DNA from: Pseudomonas extremorientalis
Lineage (GTDB): Bacteria; Pseudomonadota; Gammaproteobacteria; Pseudomonadales; Pseudomonadaceae
DNA: 64,000 bases
NCBI RefSeq assembly: GCF_001870465.1
Contig: NZ_MDGK01000013.1
Span: 39,504 to 103,503, forward strand
Direction of reading: 5' to 3'
In this document: piece by piece, positions 8,256-17,459 of the stretch
Position numbering within the stretch: the first letter of the stretch is position 1
How the letters are laid out: every line of letters starts with the position of its first letter
Notes under the pieces: generated by a model
Databases searched by the model: none
What the model was told of the DNA's origin: nothing
What the model saw: only the letters and a program-made list of their open reading frames with translations
Made by a program: the position numbers and the translations under genes

Positions 8256-9419
8256 GTGATCGACGGGCAACCGCTCGCCTGCTTCCAGCCGTTTATCGAT
8301 ACCGCCACCGGCCGCATCGCCGGTGTCGAGGCCCTCGGCCGCCTGCGCCAGGCCGACGGGCGCCTGCAATCGGTGGGGCCGCTGTTCGCCGACCCGCGCA
8401 CCCCAGGCGTGACCTTGCGCCGTCTCGACCGGCAGATTCGCGACAATGCCCTGAGCCGCTTGCATGAAGCACCCGCCGACTGGTTCCTGAGCCTGAACAT
8501 CTCGCCGCGCTGGATCAACCGCCTGCGTCCGGGCCAAGCCCTGCCGAGCCTGAAACAGATTCACAGCCATGGTGTCGACCCGCGACGGATCGTGTTCGAG
8601 ATCACCGAACTGGGTGGCGACATCCAGCGCCTGGCTGACGTGGTCGCGCGTTACCGCGAGGCCGGTGCGCGTATCGCTATCGATGACTTCGGCGCCGGCT
8701 ATTCCCAGCTCGACCGGGTGCTGGCATTGCAACCAGACATTCTCAAGCTGGACATGCGCCTGTTTCAGGAAGCGGCCCGCGGCGGGCCGAGCAGCGAAGT
8801 GGTGCGGGCGCTGGCACAGATGGCCGAGAAAACCGGCTGCTGGATCATTGCCGAAGGCGTGGAAACCGAAGCACAGTTGAGCTTCGCCCTGGAGTGCGGC
8901 TCGCGTTATGTGCAGGGCTATCTGTTTGCCCAGGCACAGTTGGACTGGTTTGCCGCCGACGCCTTCGTGCCGCGTTTTGCAGAGTTGCGCACCGCCTACG
9001 TTCAGCAAAAACTGGCGGAACGCGGGCGCATCATGCAATTGCGCCAGCAATTGGCCGAGCTGATGAAAATCCTGCAAACCTGGGCCCAGGCACAGGCGCC
9101 GCTGAGCCAATTGCCCCAACTGCCGGCGTTCCCCTGGCTGCTGCGCTTCTACCAATGCGACCGACACGGCACTCAGCTGACGCCCAATTTCGAATGGCGC
9201 CAGGACGCCTGGCAGGCCGACAGCCTTTATCTGGGCCATAACTGGTCGTGGCGCCCGTATTTCTATCACCTGTTGGCCGAAGGGTGGGACGAGCGTCGTC
9301 TGACCCTCTCCTCGACCTACCGCGACGCGACCACCAACCAGTATTGCCTCACCGCCGGACAGTTCTTTGATAACGGTCAGCGTTTGCTGTTAATCGATAT
9401 CGACGCGGCCGGGCTGTAG
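8256..9419 (+). CDS. EAL-domain c-di-GMP phosphodiesterase with C-terminal sensor-like domain
   Basis: 387-residue cytoplasmic protein with no membrane segment. The EAL domain fills residues ~1-245 and keeps all key positions: GVEALGR (EAL), SLNISP, FEITEL, IDDFGAGYSQLD, LKLDM, AEGVETEAQ and VQGYLFA, so it should hydrolyse c-di-GMP. Residues ~250-387 form a second domain with aromatic-rich FYQCDRHGTQLTPNFE and CLTAGQFFDNGQRLLLIDID, resembling the PDC/Cache-like C-terminal domain of YkuI-type EAL proteins. Start is GTG 8256 after AAGGAG at 8245-8250. It stands alone between two terminators or gaps, near the roc signalling genes. Confidence 0.9.
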   Translation: MIDGQPLACFQPFIDTATGRIAGVEALGRLRQADGRLQSVGPLFADPRTPGVTLRRLDRQIRDNALSRLHEAPADWFLSLNISPRWINRLRPGQALPSLKQIHSHGVDPRRIVFEITELGGDIQRLADVVARYREAGARIAIDDFGAGYSQLDRVLALQPDILKLDMRLFQEAARGGPSSEVVRALAQMAEKTGCWIIAEGVETEAQLSFALECGSRYVQGYLFAQAQLDWFAADAFVPRFAELRTAYVQQKLAERGRIMQLRQQLAELMKILQTWAQAQAPLSQLPQLPAFPWLLRFYQCDRHGTQLTPNFEWRQDAWQADSLYLGHNWSWRPYFYHLLAEGWDERRLTLSSTYRDATTNQYCLTAGQFFDNGQRLLLIDIDAAGL

Positions 9420-9490
9420 ATTTTCGCTTGCCCAGCCCGCGCTGAACCGGGAAGCTGGGAGGGTCATTCACCGCACGGAGAGTACCCGCC

Positions 9491-10822
9491 TTGGATTGGC
9501 CCACCCTGCTGACTCGCGAACGTCTAGGCAAACCGCTGCACAGCCCGGAAGAACTGGGCCGTAGCCCGTTCCACAAAGACCATGACCGTATTATCTTCTC
9601 TGGCGCATTTCGCCGCCTGGGCCGCAAGACCCAAGTGCACCCGGTCTCGAGCAACGACCACATTCACACCCGCCTGACCCATTCCCTGGAAGTGAGCTGC
9701 GTAGGCCGCTCCCTGGGCATGCGCGTCGGCGAAACGTTGCGCAGCGCCCTGCCCGACTGGTGCGACCCGAGCGACCTTGGCATGGTGGTGCAATCGGCCT
9801 GCCTGGCCCATGACATCGGCAACCCGCCGTTCGGGCACTCCGGCGAAGACGCCATCCGCCATTGGTTCCAGCAGGCCGCAGGCCGCGGCTGGCTGGATGA
9901 CATGAGCAGCGCCGAGCGTAATGACTTCCTCAATTTCGAAGGCAACGCCCAAGGTTTCCGCGTGCTCACCCAGCTTGAATATCACCAGTTCGACGGCGGC
10001 ACGCGGTTGACCTACGCCACCCTGGGCACTTACCTGAAATACCCTTGGACCGCCCGCCACGCCGACTCCCTGGGCTATAAAAAACACAAGTTCGGCTGTT
10101 ACCAGAGCGAATTGCCGATCCTCGAGCAGATCGCCCACAAGCTCGGCCTGCCGCAACTCGAAGAACAGCGCTGGGCCCGGCATCCGCTGGTGTATCTGAT
10201 GGAGGCCGCAGATGACATCTGCTACGCCTTGATCGACCTGGAAGACGGCCTGGAAATGGAGTTGCTGGAGTACACCGAGGTCGAGTCGCTGCTGCTAGAC
10301 CTGGTAGGCGATGACCTGCCGCAGACCTATCGCCAACTCGGCGCGCAGGACTCCCGGCGGCGCAAGTTGGCGATCCTGCGGGGCAAGGCTATCGAACACC
10401 TGACCAACGCGGCCGCGCGGGCCTTTGTCGAACAACAGGATGCCTTGCTCGCCGGTACCCTGCCCGGCGACCTGGTGGAGCACATGCACGGCCCGGCCAA
10501 GCGTTGCGTGCTGGACGCCAAGGACATGGCGCGCAAGAAGATCTTCCAGGACAAGCGCAAGACATTGCATGAAATCGGCGCCTACACCACCTTGGAAATT
10601 CTGCTGAACGCCTTTTGCGGTGCAGCCCTGGAGCAGCATGGCGGGCGTACGCCGTCGTTCAAGAATCGGCGCATTCTCGACCTGCTGGGTAACAACGCGC
10701 CAAACCCCCAATGGCCTTTGCACGCCTCGTTCCTGCGCATGATCGACTTCATCGCCGGCATGACCGACAGCTATGCCACCGAAATGGCCCGGGAAATGAC
10801 CGGGCGCTCCAGCCCCCAATGA
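9491..10822 (+). CDS. dgt: Deoxyguanosinetriphosphate triphosphohydrolase-like protein
   Basis: 443-residue HD-superfamily dNTP triphosphohydrolase that removes triphosphate from dGTP or other dNTPs. The motif RRLGRKTQV...RLTHSLEV and the HD pair [16 protein letters not shown] (residues ~96-111) with the later [16 protein letters not shown] supply the metal ligands. TTG at 9491 is used as start, behind a CGGAG site; it gives the conserved [14 protein letters not shown]-terminus. In P. aeruginosa a dgt-like gene is recalled beside rocS2/rocA2, which matches the order here. Confidence 0.92.
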   Translation: MDWPTLLTRERLGKPLHSPEELGRSPFHKDHDRIIFSGAFRRLGRKTQVHPVSSNDHIHTRLTHSLEVSCVGRSLGMRVGETLRSALPDWCDPSDLGMVVQSACLAHDIGNPPFGHSGEDAIRHWFQQAAGRGWLDDMSSAERNDFLNFEGNAQGFRVLTQLEYHQFDGGTRLTYATLGTYLKYPWTARHADSLGYKKHKFGCYQSELPILEQIAHKLGLPQLEEQRWARHPLVYLMEAADDICYALIDLEDGLEMELLEYTEVESLLLDLVGDDLPQTYRQLGAQDSRRRKLAILRGKAIEHLTNAAARAFVEQQDALLAGTLPGDLVEHMHGPAKRCVLDAKDMARKKIFQDKRKTLHEIGAYTTLEILLNAFCGAALEQHGGRTPSFKNRRILDLLGNNAPNPQWPLHASFLRMIDFIAGMTDSYATEMAREMTGRSSPQ

Positions 10823-10995
10823 CGAGTACGATCAAGCCGCCTGTTACCCGAGAGGAATCGACCTACGAAGGGAACAGAGCGGCCTGATCGAATTCGCACA
10901 AGCACCTGCTGAATAATCACGCACGCTCCGGGCGACCCAGGCGAACAGTTCCTACGCGCCCTCCCTCGACGCTTGACTCATCGTGTGCCCCCCCA

Positions 10996-11397
10996 ATGCC
11001 CAGTTATCCGCTTCGTATCCTGCTGGTGGAGGATCATCCGTTTCAACTCCTCGCCACCCAGTGCCTGCTCAGAAGCTTCGGCTTCGCACGGGTGACCCCC
11101 GCCGAAAGCGCCGAACAGGCAATCTGTTTGATGTCGCAGGCCGAGGTGCCTTTCGACATCATCCTGTGCGACCAGTGCCTGCCCGACCTGCCGGGGCTCG
11201 AACTGATTGAAATTGCCAGTCGCCGACGCTTTACCACAACCGCCATCCTTCTGAGCGGATTGCCCACGACAGAACTCGCCACCCTGATAGCCCAAGCGGT
11301 GGACCGTGGCCTGCCATTGCTCGGCTATTTGTCAAAGCCGCTGAACAAAGATGAGTTGGCACGTTTGATCTGCCCATTACTTCGGTTACACATGTAG
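10996..11397 (+). CDS. Stand-alone receiver-domain response regulator
   Basis: 133-residue single REC domain with no output domain. Acidic pocket E12-D13, phospho-acceptor D59 (IILCDQCLPDLPG), conserved Ser (LLSGLP) and Lys (YLSKPL) are all present, so phosphorylation is expected. The LGYLSKPL ending resembles the receiver of RocR-type regulators, whose EAL output is absent here. It is directly upstream of the rocA2-rocS2 pair on the same strand with a 249-bp gap, so it may be a phosphate sink or competitor for the RocS2-like kinase. Confidence 0.85.
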   Translation: MPSYPLRILLVEDHPFQLLATQCLLRSFGFARVTPAESAEQAICLMSQAEVPFDIILCDQCLPDLPGLELIEIASRRRFTTTAILLSGLPTTELATLIAQAVDRGLPLLGYLSKPLNKDELARLICPLLRLHM

Positions 11398-11646
11398 GAT
11401 TTTAAACATCAGTCTCAAAGAAAAAGCACTGCACCGGGCCAGTTAACTCCATAGCGGCGACATTTAATTCATTTATCTCCCAAGCGCTGGCACATCACTT
11501 CACATAGCCCGAGCAGCTGGTAGGCTTTTACCTTTTTTAATGTAGGAATTTTCCTGTTTTATATCTACACCCCTCTGTGCTCATGCTCCCGCCTCCGCTT
11601 CTGAGCTAATGTGCCCGCTTTATTTGCTCTTGCACGGAATGTGATC

Positions 11647-12273
11647 ATGAACTCAGTTTTTATTATCGATGACCACCCGGTTATACGGCTTGCAATCCGA
11701 ATGTTGTTGGAACATGAGGGCTACAAAGTGGTGGGAGAAACGGACAACGGATGCGACGCCATACAAATGGTCCGCGAATGCCTGCCCGACCTCATCATCC
11801 TCGACATCAGCATTCCCAAACTGGACGGGCTCGAGGTGCTCTGCCGATTCAACGCAATGAACACACCGATGAAAACCCTGATCCTGACGGCCCAGTCCCC
11901 CACCCTGTTCGCCACCCGCTGCATGCGCTCGGGCGCCGACGGCTACGTGTGCAAGGAAGGCGACCTGAGTGAATTGCTGAGCGCCATCCGCGCGGTGTTG
12001 TCCGGCTACAACTACTTCCCCAGCCAGGCACTGAACGCCAATGGTGCAGACGGCGTCGAGTCCCAGGAGCTTGAACTGTTCAAAAACGTCAACGACCGCG
12101 AACTTATGGTATTGCAACTTTTTGCACAAGGCCGCACCAATAAGGAAATTGCAAAAGGTATGTTCCTGAGCAACAAAACAGTAAGCACTTACAAAAAGAG
12201 GCTGATGCAAAAACTTCAAGCCAAATCCTTGGTAGAACTTATCGAGATGGCAAAACGAAACGCGCTAGTGTGA
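11647..12273 (+). CDS. rocA2: NarL/LuxR-family response regulator, RocA2-like
   Basis: 208-residue response regulator. The receiver (1-~120) has D8-D9 (IIDDHP), phospho-acceptor D53 (LIILDISIPKLDG) and Lys in VCKEGD; the C-terminal LuxR-type HTH (~145-205) reads VNDRELMVLQLFAQGRTNKEIAKGMFLSNKTVSTYKKRL. The ATG at 11647 follows CGGAATG and gives the normal N-terminus. It overlaps the kinase gene by four bases (GTGA), so the two are cotranslated. RocA2 of P. aeruginosa is reported to act on an efflux operon; the target here is unknown. Confidence 0.88.
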   Translation: MNSVFIIDDHPVIRLAIRMLLEHEGYKVVGETDNGCDAIQMVRECLPDLIILDISIPKLDGLEVLCRFNAMNTPMKTLILTAQSPTLFATRCMRSGADGYVCKEGDLSELLSAIRAVLSGYNYFPSQALNANGADGVESQELELFKNVNDRELMVLQLFAQGRTNKEIAKGMFLSNKTVSTYKKRLMQKLQAKSLVELIEMAKRNALV

Positions 12274-15200
12274 GAAAGCGGATGCCCAGGCGTATAAAGG
12301 ACTATCTGATTATATTGAGTGCCGGTTTGTGCTTCAGTACCGCCGTGCTCGCGAACCATCAACCGGGCCCGGAACATTTCACCTTGTTGAGCCGTGCAGG
12401 CTCTGTTCAACTGGAAACCAACCTTAACAAGACCCAACGCCAATGGCTGCAAAACAAGCGCGAACTGGTGCTGGGCACTGCGGCCCCTGACTATCCTCCG
12501 TTCGACCTCACGTCCAGTGGTCGCGACTACGAAGGACTGACCGCTGATTACGCCGGCCTATTGGCCAAGGCGCTGGCCTTGCCAGTGAAGGTATTGCGTT
12601 ACCCTTCCCGTGAGGCGGCCATCCGTGCGCTTGAAACCGGGGATATCGATTTACTGGGCTCCTCCAACGGCTTCGAGGCGGCGAACCCCAACCTCACGCT
12701 GTCCGAACCCTATGCCGTCGACCAACCGGTGCTGGTCACCCGCGAAGGTGAAACCCGCAGCCTGAACGATGGCCTGGCCGGCATGCGTCTGGCCCTGGTC
12801 TACCACTACCTGCCCTTGGCGGAAGTGGAAAAGCTGTACCCCCAGGCGATCATCCGCGCCTACCCCTCTTATCAAAATGCCCTGAATGCAGTGGCGTTCG
12901 ACCAGGCTGACGTGTTCCTCGGCGATACCATTTCCACCCATTACATGATCAACAAGGGCTACCTGAAGAACATCCGCATGGCCAACTTCGGTAAACACGA
13001 AGCCTACGGGTTCAGCTTTGCCATGCCCCAACATCAGCGCACCCTCTTGAGTATTGTTGACGCGGTTCTGGCCACCGTGCCCATGAACGAACGGGAAATG
13101 ATCGCCAAGCGCTGGAGCGCCGGCAGCGACATCTTGCTGTCCGATCAGAAGCTGCAACTGACCCAACGCGAGGAGCGCTGGTTGAAAGACCATCCGGTGG
13201 TCAAGGTGGTGGTGAATGAAACCTTCGCACCACTGACCTTTTTCGATGCCGATGGCAACTTCCGCGGCATCACCGCCGACCTGCTGGAATTGGTCCGCCT
13301 GCGTACCGGGCTGCGCTTCGAGATCCGGCGCGAACGCGACGTCAACGAAATGATTGAACAGGTAGATGCCGGCAAGGCCGATATCATTGGTGCCATCGTG
13401 CCCAGCGCCGAGCGGGAGGCGCAACTGAACTTCAGCCGGCCCTACCTGGAAAACTCCTATGTCCTGCTGACACGCAAAGAACCCAATGCACCCTTGAACC
13501 TGGAGCAGATGGCCGGCAAACGCCTGGCAATCACGCCAGGCAACCCTCTGGAGGCTATCCTTCGTCGCGACTTTCCCCAGGTCCAACTGGTCAAAGCCAG
13601 CGACACCTTCAAGGCTTCGGAACTGTTGGCCCAGGGTCACGTGGAAGGCGCGGTGAACTCCCTGGTAGTCGCCAACTACTTCCTGTCGTCCCAGGTGTTC
13701 CAGGACAAGCTGCAGATGAGTACGAGCATCGGCACCTTCCCAGCCATGTTTGCCCTGGCCACATCGCGCAGTGCCACCGAACTCAGCTCGATTCTCGACA
13801 AGGCCTTGTTGAGCATCGCTCCGGATGAACTGGGGGTGATCAACAGCCGCTGGCGGGGCTACACTGCCGCCTCCGACAGCTATTGGCGCAACTACCACCA
13901 GCTGATAGCCCGTATCATCATCGGCACCGGGCTGCTGCTGTTGATCTCCCTGGCCTGGAACGCCTACATGCGCCGTCAGATCAAGCACCGCAAGATGGCT
14001 GAGCGCGCCCTCAACGATCAGTTCGAATTCATGCGCGCGCTGGTCAACGAAACCCCGCACCCGATCTACGTGCGTGACCGTAAAGGCCTGCTACAGACAT
14101 GCAACGACAGCTACCTGCAAGTGTTCGAGGTCAAGCGTGAGGACGTGATCGGCAAAAGTGCCCTGCAGATGAGCAAAGCCCTCGAGACGGACGCGGAGCA
14201 GTACCATGCCGACTACCAGCGGGTAATGGCCGAAGGCAACCCGCTGATCCTGGACCGCACCCTGCATATTCGCGGGAAGAAACTGACGATCTATCACTGG
14301 ATCCTGCCCTACCGCGACTCTACCGGGGAGGTGCAGGGAATCATCGGTGGCTGGATTGACATCAGCGAGCGCCGCCAATTGTTCGATGAGATCCGCGCGG
14401 CCAAAGAGCGCGCCGACGAAGCCAATCGGGCCAAGAGCACGTTCCTCGCTACCATGAGCCATGAAATACGCACGCCGATGAACGCGGTGATCGGCATGCT
14501 GGAGCTGACCCTCAAACGCGCCGACCATGGCCACCTGGATCGCCCGGCCATCGAAGTTGCCTATAACTCGGCCAAGGACCTGCTGGAGCTGATCGGCGAT
14601 ATCCTGGACATCGCACGTATCGAATCCGGCCGCCTGAGCCTGGCGCCGGAACGGGTCAACCTGCGCGAGGTGATCGAGTCGGTGGTGCGTGTCTTCGACG
14701 GGCTGGCGCGCCAGAAAACCCTCAGCCTGTCCCTAGAGTTCAAGCCCGACCAGGACGACACCGAAGTCCTGATCGACCCGCTGCGCTTCAAGCAGGTGCT
14801 GTCGAACCTGATCAGCAATGCCATCAAGTTCACCGAACGTGGCCAGGTAAAAATCCGCGTTGAAGTATTGCCCACCAAGCTGGTGCAACAGGTCGAGATG
14901 AAGCTGGTGGTGGAAGATACCGGGATAGGTATCAGCCGCGATGATCAGAAACGCCTGTTCGAACCCTTTGCCCAGGCCGACAATTCCGGGCAGCTCGCCA
15001 GGAGCGGCGCGGGCCTGGGGTTGGTGATCTGCCGCAGCCTGTGCGCAATGATGGGTGGAGAACTGAGCCTGAGCAGCGTGCCCATGGTGGGCACCCAGGT
15101 GCATGTCAACCTGCGAATGCCGCGACTGCTGCCGGAACAGGCAGCCGATGAACAGAAACCCGAGAAGCCCGCAACCACGCCGGTACTCAATGTGCTGGTG

Positions 15201-15917
15201 GTGGACGACCATCCCGCCAACCGCTTGCTGATGTGCCAGCAACTGGGCTACCTGGGCCACCAGTTCACGGCAGCCCAGAATGGCGCAGCCGGTTTCCAGG
15301 CCTGGCGCCAGGAACGCTTCGACCTGGTCATCGCCGACTGCAACATGCCCATCATGAATGGCTACGAGTTGAGTCGTTCGATCCGCGAATACGAACAGCG
15401 CGAGCAACTGCCACCGTGCGTGGTGCTTGGGTTTACCGCCAATGCACAGCCTGAAGAGAAACAACGCTGTGCTCAGGCCGGTATGAACGATTGCCTGTTC
15501 AAACCCATCAGCCTCACGACTCTGGAGCGGCAACTGGCGCAGATCGCCCCTCAAACAGTGGAGTTGCACCTGGACCTTGGCAACTTCGAGGCCTTGACCG
15601 GCGGCGACCCACAGTTGAATGGGCGACTGCTGGAGGAGCTGTTGAGCAGCAGCCGGAACGATCGCCAGGCACTGACCGCACTGATAACCGCACACGCCCC
15701 ACTCCAGGAGATCATCGAGCAGGCCCACAAGATCAAGGGTGCCGCCCGTATTGTTCAGGCGGCCTCATTGGCCGGGCAGTGTGAAGCCCTCGAACAGGCG
15801 TGTGCCCGTGGCGATGACTGGACGTTAATCGAGGCGGGTGCGAAAACCCTGGAAAAATCCATGCTGGAACTGGAGAGGTTGCTGCAGGTGCAGCTCCACA
15901 GCCCAGAGAGTCAATAA
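12270..15917 (+). CDS. rocS2: BvgS/EvgS-type unorthodox sensor kinase, RocS2-like
   Basis: 1215-residue inner-membrane hybrid kinase. A signal peptide (1-~28) is followed by two tandem periplasmic SBP_bac_3 (Venus flytrap) domains (~60-275 and ~305-535), a membrane helix (IIIGTGLLLLISLAWNAYM, ~546-565), a PAS domain, HisKA with H731 (MSHEIRTPMN), HATPase (NLISNAIKF, DTGIGIS, GAGLGL), a receiver with D1023 (VIADCNMPIMNG) and an HPt with H1153 (AHKIKGAARI). The full four-step phosphorelay is thus intact. GTG start overlaps the rocA2-like stop. The ligand of the flytrap domains is unknown. Confidence 0.9.
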   Translation: MRKRMPRRIKDYLIILSAGLCFSTAVLANHQPGPEHFTLLSRAGSVQLETNLNKTQRQWLQNKRELVLGTAAPDYPPFDLTSSGRDYEGLTADYAGLLAKALALPVKVLRYPSREAAIRALETGDIDLLGSSNGFEAANPNLTLSEPYAVDQPVLVTREGETRSLNDGLAGMRLALVYHYLPLAEVEKLYPQAIIRAYPSYQNALNAVAFDQADVFLGDTISTHYMINKGYLKNIRMANFGKHEAYGFSFAMPQHQRTLLSIVDAVLATVPMNEREMIAKRWSAGSDILLSDQKLQLTQREERWLKDHPVVKVVVNETFAPLTFFDADGNFRGITADLLELVRLRTGLRFEIRRERDVNEMIEQVDAGKADIIGAIVPSAEREAQLNFSRPYLENSYVLLTRKEPNAPLNLEQMAGKRLAITPGNPLEAILRRDFPQVQLVKASDTFKASELLAQGHVEGAVNSLVVANYFLSSQVFQDKLQMSTSIGTFPAMFALATSRSATELSSILDKALLSIAPDELGVINSRWRGYTAASDSYWRNYHQLIARIIIGTGLLLLISLAWNAYMRRQIKHRKMAERALNDQFEFMRALVNETPHPIYVRDRKGLLQTCNDSYLQVFEVKREDVIGKSALQMSKALETDAEQYHADYQRVMAEGNPLILDRTLHIRGKKLTIYHWILPYRDSTGEVQGIIGGWIDISERRQLFDEIRAAKERADEANRAKSTFLATMSHEIRTPMNAVIGMLELTLKRADHGHLDRPAIEVAYNSAKDLLELIGDILDIARIESGRLSLAPERVNLREVIESVVRVFDGLARQKTLSLSLEFKPDQDDTEVLIDPLRFKQVLSNLISNAIKFTERGQVKIRVEVLPTKLVQQVEMKLVVEDTGIGISRDDQKRLFEPFAQADNSGQLARSGAGLGLVICRSLCAMMGGELSLSSVPMVGTQVHVNLRMPRLLPEQAADEQKPEKPATTPVLNVLVVDDHPANRLLMCQQLGYLGHQFTAAQNGAAGFQAWRQERFDLVIADCNMPIMNGYELSRSIREYEQREQLPPCVVLGFTANAQPEEKQRCAQAGMNDCLFKPISLTTLERQLAQIAPQTVELHLDLGNFEALTGGDPQLNGRLLEELLSSSRNDRQALTALITAHAPLQEIIEQAHKIKGAARIVQAASLAGQCEALEQACARGDDWTLIEAGAKTLEKSMLELERLLQVQLHSPESQ

Positions 15918-15938
15918 GGGGCATTGCTGCCCCTTGCG
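15916..15938. terminator. Weak hairpin between convergent rocS2-like and msrC-like genes
   Basis: Perfect eight-base stem AAGGGGCA (15916-15923) and TGCCCCTT (15928-15935) with a TTGC loop. No proper T-run follows, so termination strength is doubtful. Confidence 0.45.
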
Positions 15939-15941
15939 TGA

Positions 15942-16424
15942 TCAGCAGTCGGTCAGACGCAGGAAAATCGCCGCCAGCTGTTCAATGCCCGCCTGGTCCT
16001 GGAGCGTAAAGCGTGCAAGCGACGGGCTGTCGAGGTCAAGAACGCCAACCAGCTTGCCGTCCTTGACCAAAGGCACCACCAGCTCACTGTTCGATGCGCT
16101 GTCGCAGGCAATGTGCCCGGGAAACGCATGCACATCCTCCACCCGCTGGGTTTGCCGCGTTACGGCCGCCGTCCCGCAGACCCCGCGACCGAAGGGAATG
16201 CGCACACAGGCAATCTGGCCCTGGAACGGTCCGAGCACCAGTTCTTCGTTGCGGTTGAGATAGAAGCCGGCCCAGTTCAAGTCGTCCAGCTGATTGAACA
16301 GAAACGCAGAAAACTGCGCACTGTTGGCGATGAAGTCGCGCTCATCGGCCAGCAGCGACTCCAGTTGCGCGCAGAGCATCGCATAGCCATCCAGGCCGGT
16401 GCCAGCGCTGTGTAGATTGATCAT
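15942..16424 (-). CDS. msrC: Free methionine-(R)-sulfoxide reductase (GAF type)
   Basis: 160-residue cytoplasmic GAF-domain enzyme that reduces free Met-R-sulfoxide. The three conserved Cys of fRMsr are in place (IACVRIPFG, RGVCGTAA, GHIACDSASNSE) along with WAGFYL and VGVLDLDSP. Ribosome site TTGGAGC lies inside the end of the upstream ATPase gene, and the ATG overlaps that gene's TGA (ATGA), implying coupling. A second methionine-repair enzyme, msrB, lies 4.4 kb further on. Confidence 0.93.
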   Translation of the reverse strand: MINLHSAGTGLDGYAMLCAQLESLLADERDFIANSAQFSAFLFNQLDDLNWAGFYLNRNEELVLGPFQGQIACVRIPFGRGVCGTAAVTRQTQRVEDVHAFPGHIACDSASNSELVVPLVKDGKLVGVLDLDSPSLARFTLQDQAGIEQLAAIFLRLTDC

Positions 16425-17311
16425 GGTTGAAGCTCCAACAATTTAAGGCCTACCCAGTAACGGGCAAATTGGTACGCGCAACGGCCATTGCGGTTGCCGC
16501 GTCCGGTCGCCCAGCGCACGGCGAGGATGTCGAGGGCTTCATCGCGCTGCCATTGCAAACCGGCCTTGCTCGCCAGCTCGCCGATCCAGTGCTCCACCAC
16601 ATCCAGGAAATGCTCCTGGGTAAACGGATAGAACGACAGCCACAGGCCAAAACGGTCGGACAAGGCAATTTTGTCTTCCACCGCTTCGCTGGGGTGCAGC
16701 TCGCCATCCACGCGTTTCCAGTTGTCATTGTCGCTTTGGTTCTCCGGGACCAGGTGACGGCGGTTGGAGGTCGCGTACAGCAGTACGTTTTCCGGAGCCT
16801 GTTCGAGGGAGCCGTCCAGCACGCTTTTCAGCACGCGGTAATCGCCTTCGCCGGCCTCGAACGACAGGTCATCACAGAACAGGATAAAGCGCTGCGGCAA
16901 CTTGATCAGTTGCTCGACCACGCGCGGCAGATCAGCGAGATGATCACGCTCGATTTCGATCAGGCGCAGGCCCGCCTTGGCATGCTGGGCCAGCAACGCG
17001 CGCACCATGGACGATTTACCCGTGCCGCGCGAACCCCACAGCAGTGCATGGTTGGCGGGCAGGCCATCGATGAATTGCTGGGTATTGCGCGCCAGTGTTT
17101 CACGTTGCTTGTCCACGCCAATCAGGTCGGACAGGCGCATGTCCAGGCTCACGTCCAGCGGCAACAGGAAACCACTGCGGCCTTCACGCTGCCAGCGTGC
17201 CGCCAGGCACTGGTTCCAATCGATGGCCTGGCGCGGCGCGGGCAACAATGGCTCCAGGCGGGCGAGCACGGTTTCAGCCCGTTCAAGAAAGGCATTCAAT
17301 CGAGAGTCCAC
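16421..17311 (-). CDS. DUF815 AAA-type ATPase
   Basis: 296-residue predicted cytoplasmic ATPase of the DUF815 family. Walker A LLWGSRGTGKSSMVRALL, Walker B RFILFCDDLSFE and sensor-like LLYATSNRRHLVPE are intact. The C-terminus has the FGLWLSFYPFTQEHFL signature. GTG at 17311 is chosen because GAGGA sits at ideal distance and the start gives VDSRLNAFLERAE; an upstream in-frame ATG at 17398 would overlap the sagS promoter. Function is unknown; it is coupled to msrC. Confidence 0.88.
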   Translation of the reverse strand: MDSRLNAFLERAETVLARLEPLLPAPRQAIDWNQCLAARWQREGRSGFLLPLDVSLDMRLSDLIGVDKQRETLARNTQQFIDGLPANHALLWGSRGTGKSSMVRALLAQHAKAGLRLIEIERDHLADLPRVVEQLIKLPQRFILFCDDLSFEAGEGDYRVLKSVLDGSLEQAPENVLLYATSNRRHLVPENQSDNDNWKRVDGELHPSEAVEDKIALSDRFGLWLSFYPFTQEHFLDVVEHWIGELASKAGLQWQRDEALDILAVRWATGRGNRNGRCAYQFARYWVGLKLLELQP

Positions 17312-17459
17312 GATTATTCCTCTGGCAAGTTCTTGCAAAAGATGGCGTATTGGCAACCCTGCGGCAGACCGCACGAAGCTGCGTAAAAAACGATTCATGC
17401 CGGGTAAGCCAGAGCTTGTGGATGTTCAGCTATGCTTGCCGGGCGAAGGGAAACGTGAA

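Noticed and set aside
12651..14060. 469-codon minus-strand ORF inside the RocS2-like kinase
   Set aside because: Lies fully opposite conserved flytrap domains; no motifs of its own.
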